DNA of 64,000 bases from JBCCOW01 sp038749105 (lineage in GTDB: Bacteria; Planctomycetota; Phycisphaerae; Phycisphaerales; Phycisphaeraceae): positions 10,603-74,602 of the forward strand of contig JBCDIM010000015.1 of assembly GCA_038749105.1 (NCBI GenBank). The letters run 5' to 3'. How positions within the stretch are numbered: position 1 is the first letter of the stretch; every line of letters starts with the position of its first letter. Shown here one piece after another: positions 25,295 to 35,681 of the stretch. The notes beneath the pieces were generated by a model. That model saw only the letters and a list, made by a program, of their open reading frames with translations. It made no database searches and was not told the DNA's origin. The position numbers were made by a program, and so were the translations under genes.

Positions 25295-25549
25295 TCAGGC
25301 CTCGGCGGCTTGGGCTTCGCGGATGTGCACGCGGCGGCCCTGAAACTCGACGGTGCCGGGGGTGAGGGCGAAGAGGGTGTCGTCCTTGCCGTGGCCGACG
25401 TTGAAGCCGGGCTTGAACTTGGTGCCGCACTGGCGGACGATGATGGAGCCGGCCTTGGCGGTCTGGCCGCCGTAGAGCTTGATGCCGCGGTACTGGGGGT
25501 TGGAGTCGCGGCCGTTCTTGGTCGAGCCTTGGCCTTTCTTGTGGGCCAT
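25295..25549 (-). CDS. rpmA: 50S ribosomal protein L27
   Basis: This 84-residue protein has the L27 signature MAHKKGQGSTKNGRDSNP and the conserved GTKFKPG and GKDDTLFA segments. It begins directly with the mature-type N-terminus, so the pre-cleavage extension of Firmicutes is absent. L21 (rplU), its usual upstream partner, is missing: the next gene upstream is on the opposite strand. The C-terminus ends in an Ala/Glu tail. Confidence 0.96.
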   Translation of the reverse strand: MAHKKGQGSTKNGRDSNPQYRGIKLYGGQTAKAGSIIVRQCGTKFKPGFNVGHGKDDTLFALTPGTVEFQGRRVHIREAQAAEA

Positions 25550-25713
25550 GATGCACCTCGGGGTGGGGGAGTGGGTTGGGGTAGGGGTGGGGAAGCCGGG
25601 TCGAGCCGATCCGGCGAGCCGCAGAGTGTATCCCAAGAACCCGGTGCCCGCAACGGTTTGTGGCGGGGCTTTGGCTTTGGCGGAGAGGCGAGCCAACGGC
25701 CGATAACCCCTGC

Positions 25714-26379
25714 ATGAGCAAGCCACACACGATGCTGTTGACGGGGGGCGGGCTGCGGTCGCTGGTCGCCCTGGCCCTGTTGCGAGACGAGGCCACGCCC
25801 CTGCGGGTCACGATGCTGCACCTGGTCGATGGGCGGGAGGCCTCGCCGCGCCGCCGGGAGCACGTCCGCAAGCAGGCCGAGGCCTACGGCGTGACCCGGC
25901 TCACCGAACCCACCGTCCGCCACCATTACGGGCACCCCTACGGCAAGGCCGCCGACGGACGCCCGCGGGCCACGCTGGTCTGGCCCCGGGCGTTGATCGA
26001 AGCCCTGGCGGAGGCCAAGTTCCAGAGCGCCCAGCGGGTGATCTGGCCCGTGTCGGTCCAGGGCGATATCCAGATGGCCGCCAAGGCGACGGAGCAGGCG
26101 GTGCTGGCCGAGCAGCTGCTGGCCGCGGAGGAGCCGTTCGAGGACCGGGTGGCCCCGCGGATCGAGATGCCGCTGCTGGAGATGAACGACCAGGAGGTGC
26201 TGGAGGTGGGGGCACAGCTTGGGGTGGACTGGACGCTGGCGTGGTCGTGCGTGGGGGTGGGCACACCGCCGGACGGGCGGGCGTGTGGCGGGTGTGAGGG
26301 CTGCCGGCGTCGGCGGACGGCGTTTGAGAAGGCCGGGCTGGTTGACGACGCCGAGGAGCCCGAACGCCAGCCGGCGTGA
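25714..26379 (+). CDS. QueC-like protein with altered PP-loop
   Basis: The 221-residue product resembles 7-cyano-7-deazaguanine synthase. The C-terminal zinc motif is present as SCVGVGTPPDGRACGGCEGCRRRR, the helix before it ends in DWTLAWSC, and the mid-region VWPVSVQGD is similar. The PP-loop, normally SGGxDS, reads TGGGLRS. The Asp that helps bind ATP pyrophosphate is absent. No queuosine genes (queD, queE, queF) are adjacent. It may be a paralogue with a different or lost activity. Divergent from rpmA. Confidence 0.6.
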   Translation: MSKPHTMLLTGGGLRSLVALALLRDEATPLRVTMLHLVDGREASPRRREHVRKQAEAYGVTRLTEPTVRHHYGHPYGKAADGRPRATLVWPRALIEALAEAKFQSAQRVIWPVSVQGDIQMAAKATEQAVLAEQLLAAEEPFEDRVAPRIEMPLLEMNDQEVLEVGAQLGVDWTLAWSCVGVGTPPDGRACGGCEGCRRRRTAFEKAGLVDDAEEPERQPA

Positions 26380-26388
26380 TTGCCAGGC

Positions 26389-27219
26389 CTACCGCTCAGA
26401 TGGAGCGGAATGAGCGGGGCGGTCGCGTTGGGCCACCGGCTCGGGGCTGCCCGGCCCCGCGTCGAGCATGCGCTCGAAACGCTCGGCGATAATCGCTTCA
26501 CGCCGCTGCCCCGCCTCGGCCTGCTCGGCCCGCAGGCCCTCCAGCCGATCGGCCAGCTCCTCCAGCTCGCGCTGACGCATCGCCTGCCGGGTGTCGAACG
26601 CCTCGCCCAGCTTGGCCTTGATCGCCGTCGCCAGCTCCGCCTTCTTCGCCGCGTCCTCGGCCTGGCCGTAACGCCAGCGCAGCCGCATCGCTTCTCGCAG
26701 CAGCCGGGCCTCGGTCACCCGCAGCCGGAACATCGCCGGGTCCCGACGCTGCTGCTGCATCAGCCGGAACACCAGAGGGAACCGCTCGTCCAGCAGGCGC
26801 CCCGCCGCCGCCGGGTCGTCCTGGCGCAGCCGGGCAAACCGGTCCGCCACCCGTGGGTAGAACGCCCGCATCACCGCCTCGGCCCGCTGCAGGTCTTCCG
26901 CCGACCACGCCTTGCCCGGCCCACCCCGCGGCCGCTCTTTGGGGCGTTCCCCTCGCTCCCGCATCCCACGCTCCGGCGGCGGTGGTCGGTCACCCTCCGG
27001 GCCACGACGGTGGTGCTCCGGCTCGCCCTCCGGCCTCGGCGGCGGTGGCCGATCCCCCGCCGGCTCACGCGACTCGGCCCGCTCCGGCTGCGTCGCCGCC
27101 GGCTCCGCCAGTGCCACCGTCACGAACCCCACCAGCGCTAACGCCAACGCCCCGACGCTCAGCCCAAACCCCACGACCCGCCGCCGCGTCCCGGCCCGGT
27201 CACGCTCTGCTCGCCGCAT
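26389..27219 (-). CDS. secreted or membrane-anchored Arg/Pro-rich protein, third gene of a sigma-factor operon
   Basis: The 276-residue product has a basic N-terminus and a hydrophobic segment (VVGFGLSVGALALALVGFVTVALA) that is either a signal peptide or an anchor. Residues about 40-95 are rich in P, R, E and G. The remaining part is a charged helical domain with many Arg and Glu residues, somewhat like Spy/CpxP-type periplasmic helical proteins, though no LTxxQ motif is evident. Its start overlaps the anti-sigma gene stop as TGATG. That suggests a signal-sensing or target role for the sigma system; function unknown. Confidence 0.6.
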   Translation of the reverse strand: MRRAERDRAGTRRRVVGFGLSVGALALALVGFVTVALAEPAATQPERAESREPAGDRPPPPRPEGEPEHHRRGPEGDRPPPPERGMRERGERPKERPRGGPGKAWSAEDLQRAEAVMRAFYPRVADRFARLRQDDPAAAGRLLDERFPLVFRLMQQQRRDPAMFRLRVTEARLLREAMRLRWRYGQAEDAAKKAELATAIKAKLGEAFDTRQAMRQRELEELADRLEGLRAEQAEAGQRREAIIAERFERMLDAGPGSPEPVAQRDRPAHSAPSER

Positions 27220-27971
27220 CAAAACACCCACTCCTCGCCATACATGTCCAACAGGTCCAGGTCGTCCTGCAGCTCAGCGTCACCCGCCGCGGCTTCGGCT
27301 ACCTCGTCCGGTGACAGGGGGGCCGACGACGACACGCCATCCACCGTCGCCAGCCGCACCGAGAACACACTCAGCTGGCGATCCAACGCGCCTTCACTCG
27401 AAGACGCGTCCGACCCGAGCCAACCGTTAAGCGCTTCAAGCTCTTCGCTCAGCGTCAGCGCGACCGCCTCCGTCCCCACGCCATCCGGTGTCGGATCCGC
27501 CGCACCGCCGCCCGCCGGCGTGCCGACCAGCTGCGGTGCCTGCATCTCGCTACCACGGTCGAAAGCCCCAAACACCAGCAGCCCGACCAGCCCACCCACG
27601 ATCCCGATCATCGCCGCCGCCCGCCACCAGCCCGATGAAACACCCTTGCCTGTAGCCGGCAGCCCGATCCGACCCACCACGGCCGTCTCACCTTCGAGCT
27701 CACCTTTGCTCAGATCGATCAAGCCCACCAAACGATCGTCCAGGCCCGCCGGCATCGGCTCAGCCTGCAGCGCCGCATCCAGCCGCGTGGTCATCTCGGG
27801 GTCCGTCAGCGACAGCAGCCGCTGCTGCGCCTCCGCGGACAGCCCGTCCTCGGCCGCCACACCACCCAGCGCCCGGCCTAACGCCGCGTCCATCGCCACA
27901 TCGACCGCCCCCGGCTCACGCACCTCAGGCTGCGGGTCACGCTTCTCGGGATGTCCCTGTTGATCACTCAT
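27219..27971 (-). CDS. putative anti-sigma factor, single-pass membrane protein
   Basis: The 250-residue product lies directly downstream of an ECF sigma factor gene. It has a cytoplasmic N-terminal part (about 1-110), one membrane helix (WWRAAAMIGIVGGLVGLLVFGAF, about 115-138) and an acidic outer part. No zinc-binding HxxxCxxC motif is present, so it is not a ZAS-type anti-sigma. The assignment rests on gene order and topology. It is translationally coupled to the following gene. Confidence 0.55.
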   Translation of the reverse strand: MSDQQGHPEKRDPQPEVREPGAVDVAMDAALGRALGGVAAEDGLSAEAQQRLLSLTDPEMTTRLDAALQAEPMPAGLDDRLVGLIDLSKGELEGETAVVGRIGLPATGKGVSSGWWRAAAMIGIVGGLVGLLVFGAFDRGSEMQAPQLVGTPAGGGAADPTPDGVGTEAVALTLSEELEALNGWLGSDASSSEGALDRQLSVFSVRLATVDGVSSSAPLSPDEVAEAAAGDAELQDDLDLLDMYGEEWVF

Positions 27972-28066
27972 GGCTCTGGCATAACGCGTCAGGTCTGTTT
28001 TTCTTTCACCGGTTCAGCCGGGATTTGCTAGGTATGGCTCGCAGATCCGCGGCCAGGCCGGACCCG

Positions 28067-28765
28067 TCAACGCCCGCCCCGCGACGCCTCCGGCACCTCG
28101 GCCTCCATCACCTTCCGCAGCTTACCCACCGCCCGGTGCGCACGTGCCAGCACCGTCCCCAGCGGCTGCCCCAGCGTCTCGGCGATCTCCGCAAAGCTCA
28201 GCCCCGCGGTATGCCGAAGCGTCAGCACCTCCTGATCCGCCTCTGGCAACCCCGCGATCGCATCCCGCAGCCGGTCCACTTCCTCCCTGCCCTCCACAAT
28301 CGCCGACGGGTCCGCCGACGCCTTCGGCCCGAACCCTTCCACCCTTCCCCCCGCCTGCGCCGCCGCCCAGCCCGACGCCGCCTCGTCCCGCGCCCCGCCC
28401 GGGCTCATGTCCATCGACGACGCCTGCCGACCCCGACGCCGCATCTCGTCCCGCAGCTTGTTCATCGCGATCCGGAACAGCCACGGCTCGAACCGACCCC
28501 GCTCCTCATACCCCCCGTCCGACCGCAGCTGGATCACCAGCTTCACGAACGTGTCCTGCGTCAGCTCCTCCGCCAGCTCCCGGTCCTTGCACCGCTGCAG
28601 CAGCAGCCCGAACACCCGACCGCTGTACGCCTCCACCACCGCCCGCCACGCCTGCGCATCACCGCCCGCCGCCGCACGGAGCGTCTGGGTCAACTGCGCT
28701 GCGTCGTCGGTCAAGCCATCCCTTTCGGTCGTCTCACCCCACGCCCCACCCCCTTGGGAACGCAC
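28067..28765 (-). CDS. ECF-type RNA polymerase sigma factor
   Basis: The 232-residue product shows region 2 (AYSGRVFGLLLQRCKDRELAEELTQDTF, visible in parts, and FEPWLFRIAMNKLRDEMRR) and region 4 (LPEADQEVLTLRHTAGLSFAEIAETLGQPLGTV). A variable Gly/Ala-rich linker of about 45 residues separates them. It directs RNA polymerase to a small regulon, probably including its own operon with the anti-sigma and secreted-protein genes. The start is GTG, with TAGACC ending eight bases upstream, so the transcript may be nearly leaderless. Confidence 0.85.
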   Translation of the reverse strand: MRSQGGGAWGETTERDGLTDDAAQLTQTLRAAAGGDAQAWRAVVEAYSGRVFGLLLQRCKDRELAEELTQDTFVKLVIQLRSDGGYEERGRFEPWLFRIAMNKLRDEMRRRGRQASSMDMSPGGARDEAASGWAAAQAGGRVEGFGPKASADPSAIVEGREEVDRLRDAIAGLPEADQEVLTLRHTAGLSFAEIAETLGQPLGTVLARAHRAVGKLRKVMEAEVPEASRGGR

Positions 28766-28849
28766 CGGCGTCCGGTCTATTGCCCGCCGCCTAGCAGTCT
28801 ACCGCCACCGCCAGCACGCCCGCACCCGTTCCGGGATACTCAACCCCAG

Positions 28850-29749
28850 ATGCCCGCCCACACCCAGCCGCTCCCCGACCTCACCGACCCCGCCCGGGCC
28901 ATCGATACCCTCCTCGCGGCCGCCCACCGCCACCTCGACGACCCCCGCCGATCCGGGGCCACCGTCCACCTCCCCAGCGCCGGCCGGCTCTTCATCACCG
29001 GCGACCTCCACGACCACAGCCTCAACCTCCAGCGCATCCTCCACCGCGCCGACCTCGGCCGCGCCCCCGACCGCCACCTCATCCTCCACGAGGTCATCCA
29101 CGGCCCAAACCGCGTCAACGGCATGGACCTCTCCATCCGCACCCTCCTCCACACCGCCCACCTCAAGACCCAGTACCCCCAACAGCTGATCACCCTCCAG
29201 AGCAACCACGAGCTCGCCCAACGCCTCGGCGAGGCCATCAGCAAGGACGGCGAGTCCGTCGTGGACGCCTTCGATGACGGGCTCGAGTTCCTGTTCCCCA
29301 GCGACGCCGACGACGTCCGCGAGGCCCTCAACCAGTACATCGCCAGCCTCCCGCTGGCAGTGAAGACCGCGAATCGTCTGATGGTCGCCCACTCCCTGCC
29401 GGCCCCCAAACGCATCGAGACCTTCGACCCAGCCGTCCTCGACCGCGTCCCCACCGACGACGACCTCGCCCACGGGTCGGCATATGACCTGGTCTGGGGC
29501 AGATACCAGAACACGAAGATCCTCGGCGAGCTGGCGGAAGCCTGGAACGTGGACCAATTCGTGCTCGGGCATCAGCCCGCGGAGATGGGCTACCTCGAGG
29601 TCGCCGACCGGGCCCTGGTCCTCGCCTCAGATCACGGCCACGGCGTCCTGCTGCCGATCGACCTGGCCCAGCCCCTGCCCGACCGCGACGGGCTGATCGA
29701 GTTATTGATCCCTCTCGCGGCGATCCGCGTATCGAATCCCGGGCTTTAG
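28850..29749 (+). CDS. calcineurin-like metallophosphoesterase
   Basis: The 299-residue cytoplasmic protein has the metal-binding motifs GDLHDH (about residue 50) and SNHE in place of GNHE, then VAHSLP and GHQPAEMGY with C-terminal metal-binding histidines. This pattern fits a two-metal phosphoesterase, but the substrate is unknown. GATACT ends nine bases before the ATG and no ribosome site is seen. It is divergent from the sigma factor gene across 84 bp. Confidence 0.75.
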   Translation: MPAHTQPLPDLTDPARAIDTLLAAAHRHLDDPRRSGATVHLPSAGRLFITGDLHDHSLNLQRILHRADLGRAPDRHLILHEVIHGPNRVNGMDLSIRTLLHTAHLKTQYPQQLITLQSNHELAQRLGEAISKDGESVVDAFDDGLEFLFPSDADDVREALNQYIASLPLAVKTANRLMVAHSLPAPKRIETFDPAVLDRVPTDDDLAHGSAYDLVWGRYQNTKILGELAEAWNVDQFVLGHQPAEMGYLEVADRALVLASDHGHGVLLPIDLAQPLPDRDGLIELLIPLAAIRVSNPGL

Positions 29750-29803
29750 CCGATATCCTGTAGGTAGTCCGTTCGAGTTCCCGCCAACCCCAAGGGCCTC
29801 GCC

Positions 29804-30460
29804 ATGCACCTGCTCCCCTTCATCCGCCTTCACACCACGCTCTGTCTGACCACCGCCGCGGTCTGCCTGATACTCGCTGGCTGCGACCAGAGCGCCGACC
29901 CCGCTCAGAACACCAGCACCACCCCGGTGAACAATCCCATCGATGACGGTGTCGGCCTCCCCCAGGTGCTCACCCACACCCGCGGTGTCGTCCGGGTGAC
30001 CACCACCCCACAGACCAACTTCCCCACCCCCGAAGGCATCCTCAACCTCGCCGACAAACGCATCGACAACGAAAACGCCCTGGCGATCAACGGCTCCATC
30101 AACGGCCTGGTCCCCGGGGACGAATACGGGCTCTTCATCGCCCAGTATGGCGACCTCGTCAACCGCTCGGGCCAGGGCCTCGGCGGCATCTTCGACCCAC
30201 CCGCCAACCCCGAAGCCGAAACACCGACCGAGCCTCTCGGGTTCATCGGTGTCCGCCGGGCCTCCGCCAACGGCAATATCGCCATCTACCACACCATCGA
30301 GGGCCTGAGCATCGCCCGCGGCGATGCACCCGTCCTTGGGCGGGCCATCGTCGTCACCCAAGGCCCGGTCAACCTCAACGACCCCCTTGGCAACCTTCAG
30401 CAGATCATCGGCGTCGGCCTCATCGTGCTGCCCCGGCCCGACCAGACGCCTGTCAATTAA
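29804..30460 (+). CDS. lipoprotein resembling Cu/Zn superoxide dismutase without metal ligands
   Basis: The 218-residue product has a lipobox LAGC near residue 26. From about residue 90 it follows the Cu/Zn-SOD fold order: NGSINGLVPGDEYGLFIAQYGDL corresponds to the strand that carries HGFHIH in SOD, and GRAIVVTQGPVNLNDPLGN to the GRALVVHEK...DDLG segment, ending with IIGVGLI. The expected copper histidines are replaced (YGLFIA, VVTQ). It may keep the fold as a binding module, like CHRD/SOD-like domains, but catalysis is not expected. The similarity is by eye and needs a profile search. Confidence 0.5.
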   Translation: MHLLPFIRLHTTLCLTTAAVCLILAGCDQSADPAQNTSTTPVNNPIDDGVGLPQVLTHTRGVVRVTTTPQTNFPTPEGILNLADKRIDNENALAINGSINGLVPGDEYGLFIAQYGDLVNRSGQGLGGIFDPPANPEAETPTEPLGFIGVRRASANGNIAIYHTIEGLSIARGDAPVLGRAIVVTQGPVNLNDPLGNLQQIIGVGLIVLPRPDQTPVN

Positions 30461-30531
30461 CCCCACACCCGCCTCGGAAAGCCGAAGCTCACTGATCCGG
30501 GCCATCGCCTGTCTATTGGCTCCAAACCATC

Positions 30532-30750
30532 ATGGACCCCGACCACCAAGACACGTCCGACCCCTCGCCCGAGGCCATGATCTTCGGCGAGAACCTCGAC
30601 GAGTTCGCCGCCCGCGTGGCGAACATCTGCGCCCTCGAGGCCGGCGGGCACATCCCGCAGATGGAGGCCTACCGACGCATCAAGGCCCTCTACAAGCAGC
30701 TTCGCACCAGCAAACGCAACCTGCTCACCCCCGAACCCCCCACTGAATAG
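30532..30750 (+). CDS. small acidic protein of unknown function
   Basis: The 72-residue product has no signal or membrane segment. It is acidic at the N-terminus and basic near the C-terminus (AYRRIKALYKQLRTSKRNLL), with a predicted helical middle. It lies 8 bp before the PGPGW gene, so the two are likely co-transcribed. No family recognised. Confidence 0.55.
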   Translation: MDPDHQDTSDPSPEAMIFGENLDEFAARVANICALEAGGHIPQMEAYRRIKALYKQLRTSKRNLLTPEPPTE

Positions 30751-30758
30751 GCCTTGCC

Positions 30759-31058
30759 ATGATGCCTATCCACGCCGCCAAACGCTGGGTCAGGCGTTCT
30801 GCCGTCGCCGTCCTCGGGTGCTCCATCACGCTGCTCGGGCTCGTGCTCTGGGTTTCTCCACTGCCCCTGGGCATCGTCTTCATCCCCACGGGCCTACTCA
30901 TCCTCGCCACCGAATTCGCCTGGGCCCAGCGACTGCTGCACCACGCCAAGACCAAGACCGGCCCGGTCGGCCGTGTGCTCGCGACCGCCGAAACCGCCGC
31001 GAAGCACCGGTTTTCCCACCGTGGACGACAACCGACGAACCCGCAGCCGATGGATTGA
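30759..31058 (+). CDS. PGPGW-type small membrane protein
   Basis: The 99-residue product has two close hydrophobic segments (AVAVLGCSITLLGLVLWVS and LGIVFIPTGLLILATEF) joined by a Pro-Leu-Pro turn. This is the arrangement of the PGPGW transmembrane family. A basic cytoplasmic tail follows. Start ATG at 30759 or 30762 cannot be separated. Function unknown. Confidence 0.65.
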   Translation: MMPIHAAKRWVRRSAVAVLGCSITLLGLVLWVSPLPLGIVFIPTGLLILATEFAWAQRLLHHAKTKTGPVGRVLATAETAAKHRFSHRGRQPTNPQPMD

Positions 31059-31127
31059 TAGACTGCGGGTCCTTCGGCATTGCACGCAGTGCCCATCCCC
31101 AATCCATCCACCCACCCCGGTAGTGAC

Positions 31128-31562
31128 ATGAACCCCCGACGCTCCAACTCGAACCGGCCCTTCCGTTCCAACAGCTCTGGCGGAGGTTACGGCGGCCGTA
31201 GCGGCGGAGGCGGGGGCGGGGGCGGGGGCGGGGGCTACGGCGGCCGACGCGGCGGGGGCGGCGGCCCACGCGGCCGCGGCAAGAAGCCCCCGATGCTCCT
31301 GGGCGAACCCTCGCCGTCGCTGGCGAAGATCCAGACGATGAACACCGAGAAGCTCCGGGCCAAGATCGCCTCGCTCAACGAGGAGCGGGCCCGGCTCGTC
31401 ACCCGCCACGACAACCTCGCCGCTCTTGATCCCGTGCCCACCGAAAAGGTCGACAACATCAACGACCTGATAGCCCGCATCGACGCCCTGCTCGAGGCCG
31501 CCAAGGAACGCCTCGCCGGCAAGCTCGAACGCGCCGCCGCCCGCCGCAACGGCACGATGTGA
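31128..31562 (+). CDS. Gly/Arg-rich N-terminus with charged C-terminal helix
   Basis: The 144-residue product has an N-terminal RGG/GGYGG-like low-complexity region (about 1-55), including an eleven-glycine run. A C-terminal helical domain follows (PSPSLAKIQTMNTEKLRAKI to the end, about 65-144). Gly/Arg-rich tails of this kind often bind RNA, but no RNA-binding fold is recognised here. The reading from 31080 is rejected because it adds unconserved sequence. Confidence 0.55.
   Translation: MNPRRSNSNRPFRSNSSGGGYGGRSGGGGGGGGGGGYGGRRGGGGGPRGRGKKPPMLLGEPSPSLAKIQTMNTEKLRAKIASLNEERARLVTRHDNLAALDPVPTEKVDNINDLIARIDALLEAAKERLAGKLERAAARRNGTM
31212..31235 (+). repeat. four GGGGGC hexamers inside a coding region
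   Basis: Four perfect tandem copies encode part of the poly-glycine run in the gene at 31128. Because the unit is six bases, changes in copy number would lengthen or shorten the linker without shifting the frame. Confidence 0.85.
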
Positions 31563-31632
31563 GTTCTGACGATCTGCTTAGATATCAGCCGCGATGCGAT
31601 GCATCGCCGGTCGCCACCCGACCACTCTCGCT

Positions 31633-32136
31633 ATGAAGCATGACCTTTCCGGGAAACGCGGTTGCTTGGGGTTCTTGTTTCGGTTGATCTCATCAGTGCC
31701 AGCCGACACTGGCGAGGCCCCCTGGCCGTACCAGAAGCGGCGTTATCTGCTGAGCCGCGCAGAACTCGCTTTCTACCACGTCTTAATTCAGGCCGTGGGT
31801 GATCGATATACGGTCTGCCCTAAGGTCAACCTGAACGACCTGCTGCTGCTAACGAAGGGCACCGAGAACCGGATGTCCTGGCTCAACAAGATCAACCGCA
31901 AACACATCGATTTCGTTCTCTGTGATCCGGCCACGATGGAGCCGAAGCACGCGGTTGAACTCGATGATGCCAGCCATCAGAAACCCGACGCCCAGGCGCG
32001 GGACGCCGTCAAGGACCGGGCCCTGAACGCCGCTGGACTCGAGCTGGTCCGCATCCGCGCCCGAGGCTCTTACGACCCGGCGCAACTGCGAGAGACGCTC
32101 TACGCCGCCGGCCAGCGCACCACCACGTCCGCGTGA
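31633..32136 (+). CDS. DUF2726 domain protein
   Basis: The 167-residue product contains the DUF2726 pattern: RRYLLSRAELAFYHVL, then KVNLNDLLL, and the core IDFVLCDPATMEPKHAVELDDASHQ. That core has the acidic and Lys/His residues of a nuclease-like (very short patch repair or restriction-type) fold. Catalytic activity is not certain. The C-terminal 12 codons overlap the convergent kinase gene. Confidence 0.7.
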   Translation: MKHDLSGKRGCLGFLFRLISSVPADTGEAPWPYQKRRYLLSRAELAFYHVLIQAVGDRYTVCPKVNLNDLLLLTKGTENRMSWLNKINRKHIDFVLCDPATMEPKHAVELDDASHQKPDAQARDAVKDRALNAAGLELVRIRARGSYDPAQLRETLYAAGQRTTTSA

Positions 32137-32780
32137 ACGCTCCGCGTCTCGATCAGCTGCGCATTACCCCGATCGTTCGCCACCTTCTGCTCCACCACTG
32201 CGGCGGCATGCCCCGACGCGGCGTGACGCTTGCGCAGCCACGCCTCCGCTCGAGCCCACGGCGTGTCGACCCACCACGACACCGCCGCCAACCCCCGCAG
32301 CTCCGCCCACGGCTGCGTTTCGAGCAAGAGGTAGTTCCCCTCCGCGAGAACGACCCGGCAACCCCTGCTGACGCGGTGCTCCGGCTTCCCGCTGTACACC
32401 GGCTCCCGGCCCGCGTGCTCGTACGTCGGCAGCTGCCCCGTCCAGCGCGGGGACGCCACCCGACGCACCAGCTCCACATACCCCTGCCCGTCGAACGTCT
32501 CGACCGCGCCCTTCCGCTCCAGCAGGCCCTCACGGATCAGCTCCGGCTCGGGGCGGTGGAAGCCGTCCATGCCCGCGATCGCGGCGTACCCCGGAGTCGA
32601 TGCGGTGAGCTGCCGGTAGATCGCCGCCGTGAGCGTGCTCTTGCCGCTGCCCGGGATGCCCGCGACCAAGACCACCACCCGGTCGCCGGCCGGCAACGCC
32701 TTGACCCGCCGCTGCAGCGACACCGCCAGCCCCGCCACGCCCGCCTGATCCAGCACGATGCCGCCTTCCGAAACCACCAC
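32100..32780 (-). CDS. P-loop kinase of the uridine kinase/pantothenate kinase-like group
   Basis: The 226-residue product has Walker A GIPGSGKST near residue 41, the segment GMDGFHRP typical of nucleoside and sugar kinases of this group, and VVLAEGNYLLL as the Walker B-like strand. It resembles the family of predicted nucleoside triphosphate hydrolases or kinases close to fructokinase-like FrcK and uridine kinase; the substrate cannot be fixed. It starts at GTG and overlaps the convergent DUF2726 gene by 37 bp. Confidence 0.7.
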   Translation of the reverse strand: MVVSEGGIVLDQAGVAGLAVSLQRRVKALPAGDRVVVLVAGIPGSGKSTLTAAIYRQLTASTPGYAAIAGMDGFHRPEPELIREGLLERKGAVETFDGQGYVELVRRVASPRWTGQLPTYEHAGREPVYSGKPEHRVSRGCRVVLAEGNYLLLETQPWAELRGLAAVSWWVDTPWARAEAWLRKRHAASGHAAAVVEQKVANDRGNAQLIETRSVHADVVVRWPAA

Positions 32781-32881
32781 CCCATGCTAATGGCTTCCGC
32801 TAAACTGCTCGGTCCTTCAAACGCACACTGCCCCAACGCCCGACGCCCCGCCCGCACGCCTCCTGCACCCCCATCCCGGCC

Positions 32882-34624
<1,743 letters not shown>

Positions 34625-34660
34625 ACCACACACTCATCCGAGCCCGCTAGTCTGCAGGGC

Positions 34661-35662
34661 ATGAAGACCGCCGTATTCAGCACCAAGCCGTATGACCGCC
34701 GATCGCTCGACGCGGCGAACGCGGCGCTGCCCATACCGCACGGGCTCGAGTTCCTCGAAGCCCGGCTGCACCTCAAGACCGCTGGGCTCGCCGCGGGCTT
34801 TGAGGCGGTCTGCGTGTTCGTCAACGACCATGTTGATCGCCCGGTGATCGAAAGGCTGGCCGAGCTCGGCGTCCGAGCGATCGCAACCCGCAGCGCCGGG
34901 TTCAACCACATCGACATCCAGGCGGCGGACGAGTGTGGCATCCCCGTTGTACGGGTTCCGGCTTACGCCCCCGAGGGCGTGGCCGAACACGCGATCGCGC
35001 TGATGCTCACGCTCAACCGCAAGACCCACCGGGCCTACAACCGGGTCCGCGAGTCCAACTTCGCCCTCAACGGCTTGCTCGGGTTCGACATGCACGGCAA
35101 GACCGCCGGCGTCGTCGGCACCGGGAAGATCGGGGCCGCCGCTGCCCGCATCCTCCTGGGCTTCGGCTGCCGTGTCCTGGCCCACGACCGCTCCCCCCGC
35201 GAAGACCTCATCGCCGCCGGCGTCGAGTTCGTCCCGTTCGACGACCTCGCGGCCCAGGCCGACATCATCACCCTACACTGCCCACTCGTCGAAGCGACGC
35301 ACCACCTGATCAACGCCGACTCCCTCGCCCGGATGAAGGACGGCGTCATGCTGATCAACACCAGCCGGGGGGCGCTGATCGACACCGACGCCGTGATCGA
35401 CGCGGTGAAGACCGGCAAGGTCGGCCACCTCGGGCTCGACGTCTACGAGGAGGAGGACGATCTGTTCTTCGAGGACCGCTCGGGCGAGCTGCTGCAGGAC
35501 GACGACTTCGCCCGGCTGCTCACGTTCCCGAACGTGCTCATCACCGGGCACCAGGCGTTCTTAACCGCCGAGGCGTTGCGCCAGATCGCCGAGGTCACGC
35601 TGAGCAATCTGACCCAGCTCGAGTCTTCGGGCGACTGCGACAACCGGGTCACCGCGGGGTAA
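34661..35662 (+). CDS. D-2-hydroxyacid dehydrogenase, D-lactate dehydrogenase type
   Basis: The 333-residue NAD-dependent enzyme has the nucleotide-binding motif GVVGTGKIG, the catalytic Arg in NTSRGALID, Glu in GLDVYEEE and His in ITGHQAFLT. The stretch VYEEEDDLFFED is typical of the fermentative D-lactate dehydrogenase (LdhA) branch, so reduction of pyruvate to D-lactate is most likely. TAGTCT ends seven bases before the ATG with no ribosome site, suggesting a leaderless transcript. Confidence 0.88.
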   Translation: MKTAVFSTKPYDRRSLDAANAALPIPHGLEFLEARLHLKTAGLAAGFEAVCVFVNDHVDRPVIERLAELGVRAIATRSAGFNHIDIQAADECGIPVVRVPAYAPEGVAEHAIALMLTLNRKTHRAYNRVRESNFALNGLLGFDMHGKTAGVVGTGKIGAAAARILLGFGCRVLAHDRSPREDLIAAGVEFVPFDDLAAQADIITLHCPLVEATHHLINADSLARMKDGVMLINTSRGALIDTDAVIDAVKTGKVGHLGLDVYEEEDDLFFEDRSGELLQDDDFARLLTFPNVLITGHQAFLTAEALRQIAEVTLSNLTQLESSGDCDNRVTAG

Positions 35663-35681
35663 TTCGCGTCGTCGTTATGCA

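Noticed and set aside
29750..29803. tRNA-like GTTCGAGTTCCC sequence
   Set aside because: Only 54 bases of non-coding DNA surround it and no cloverleaf can be drawn.
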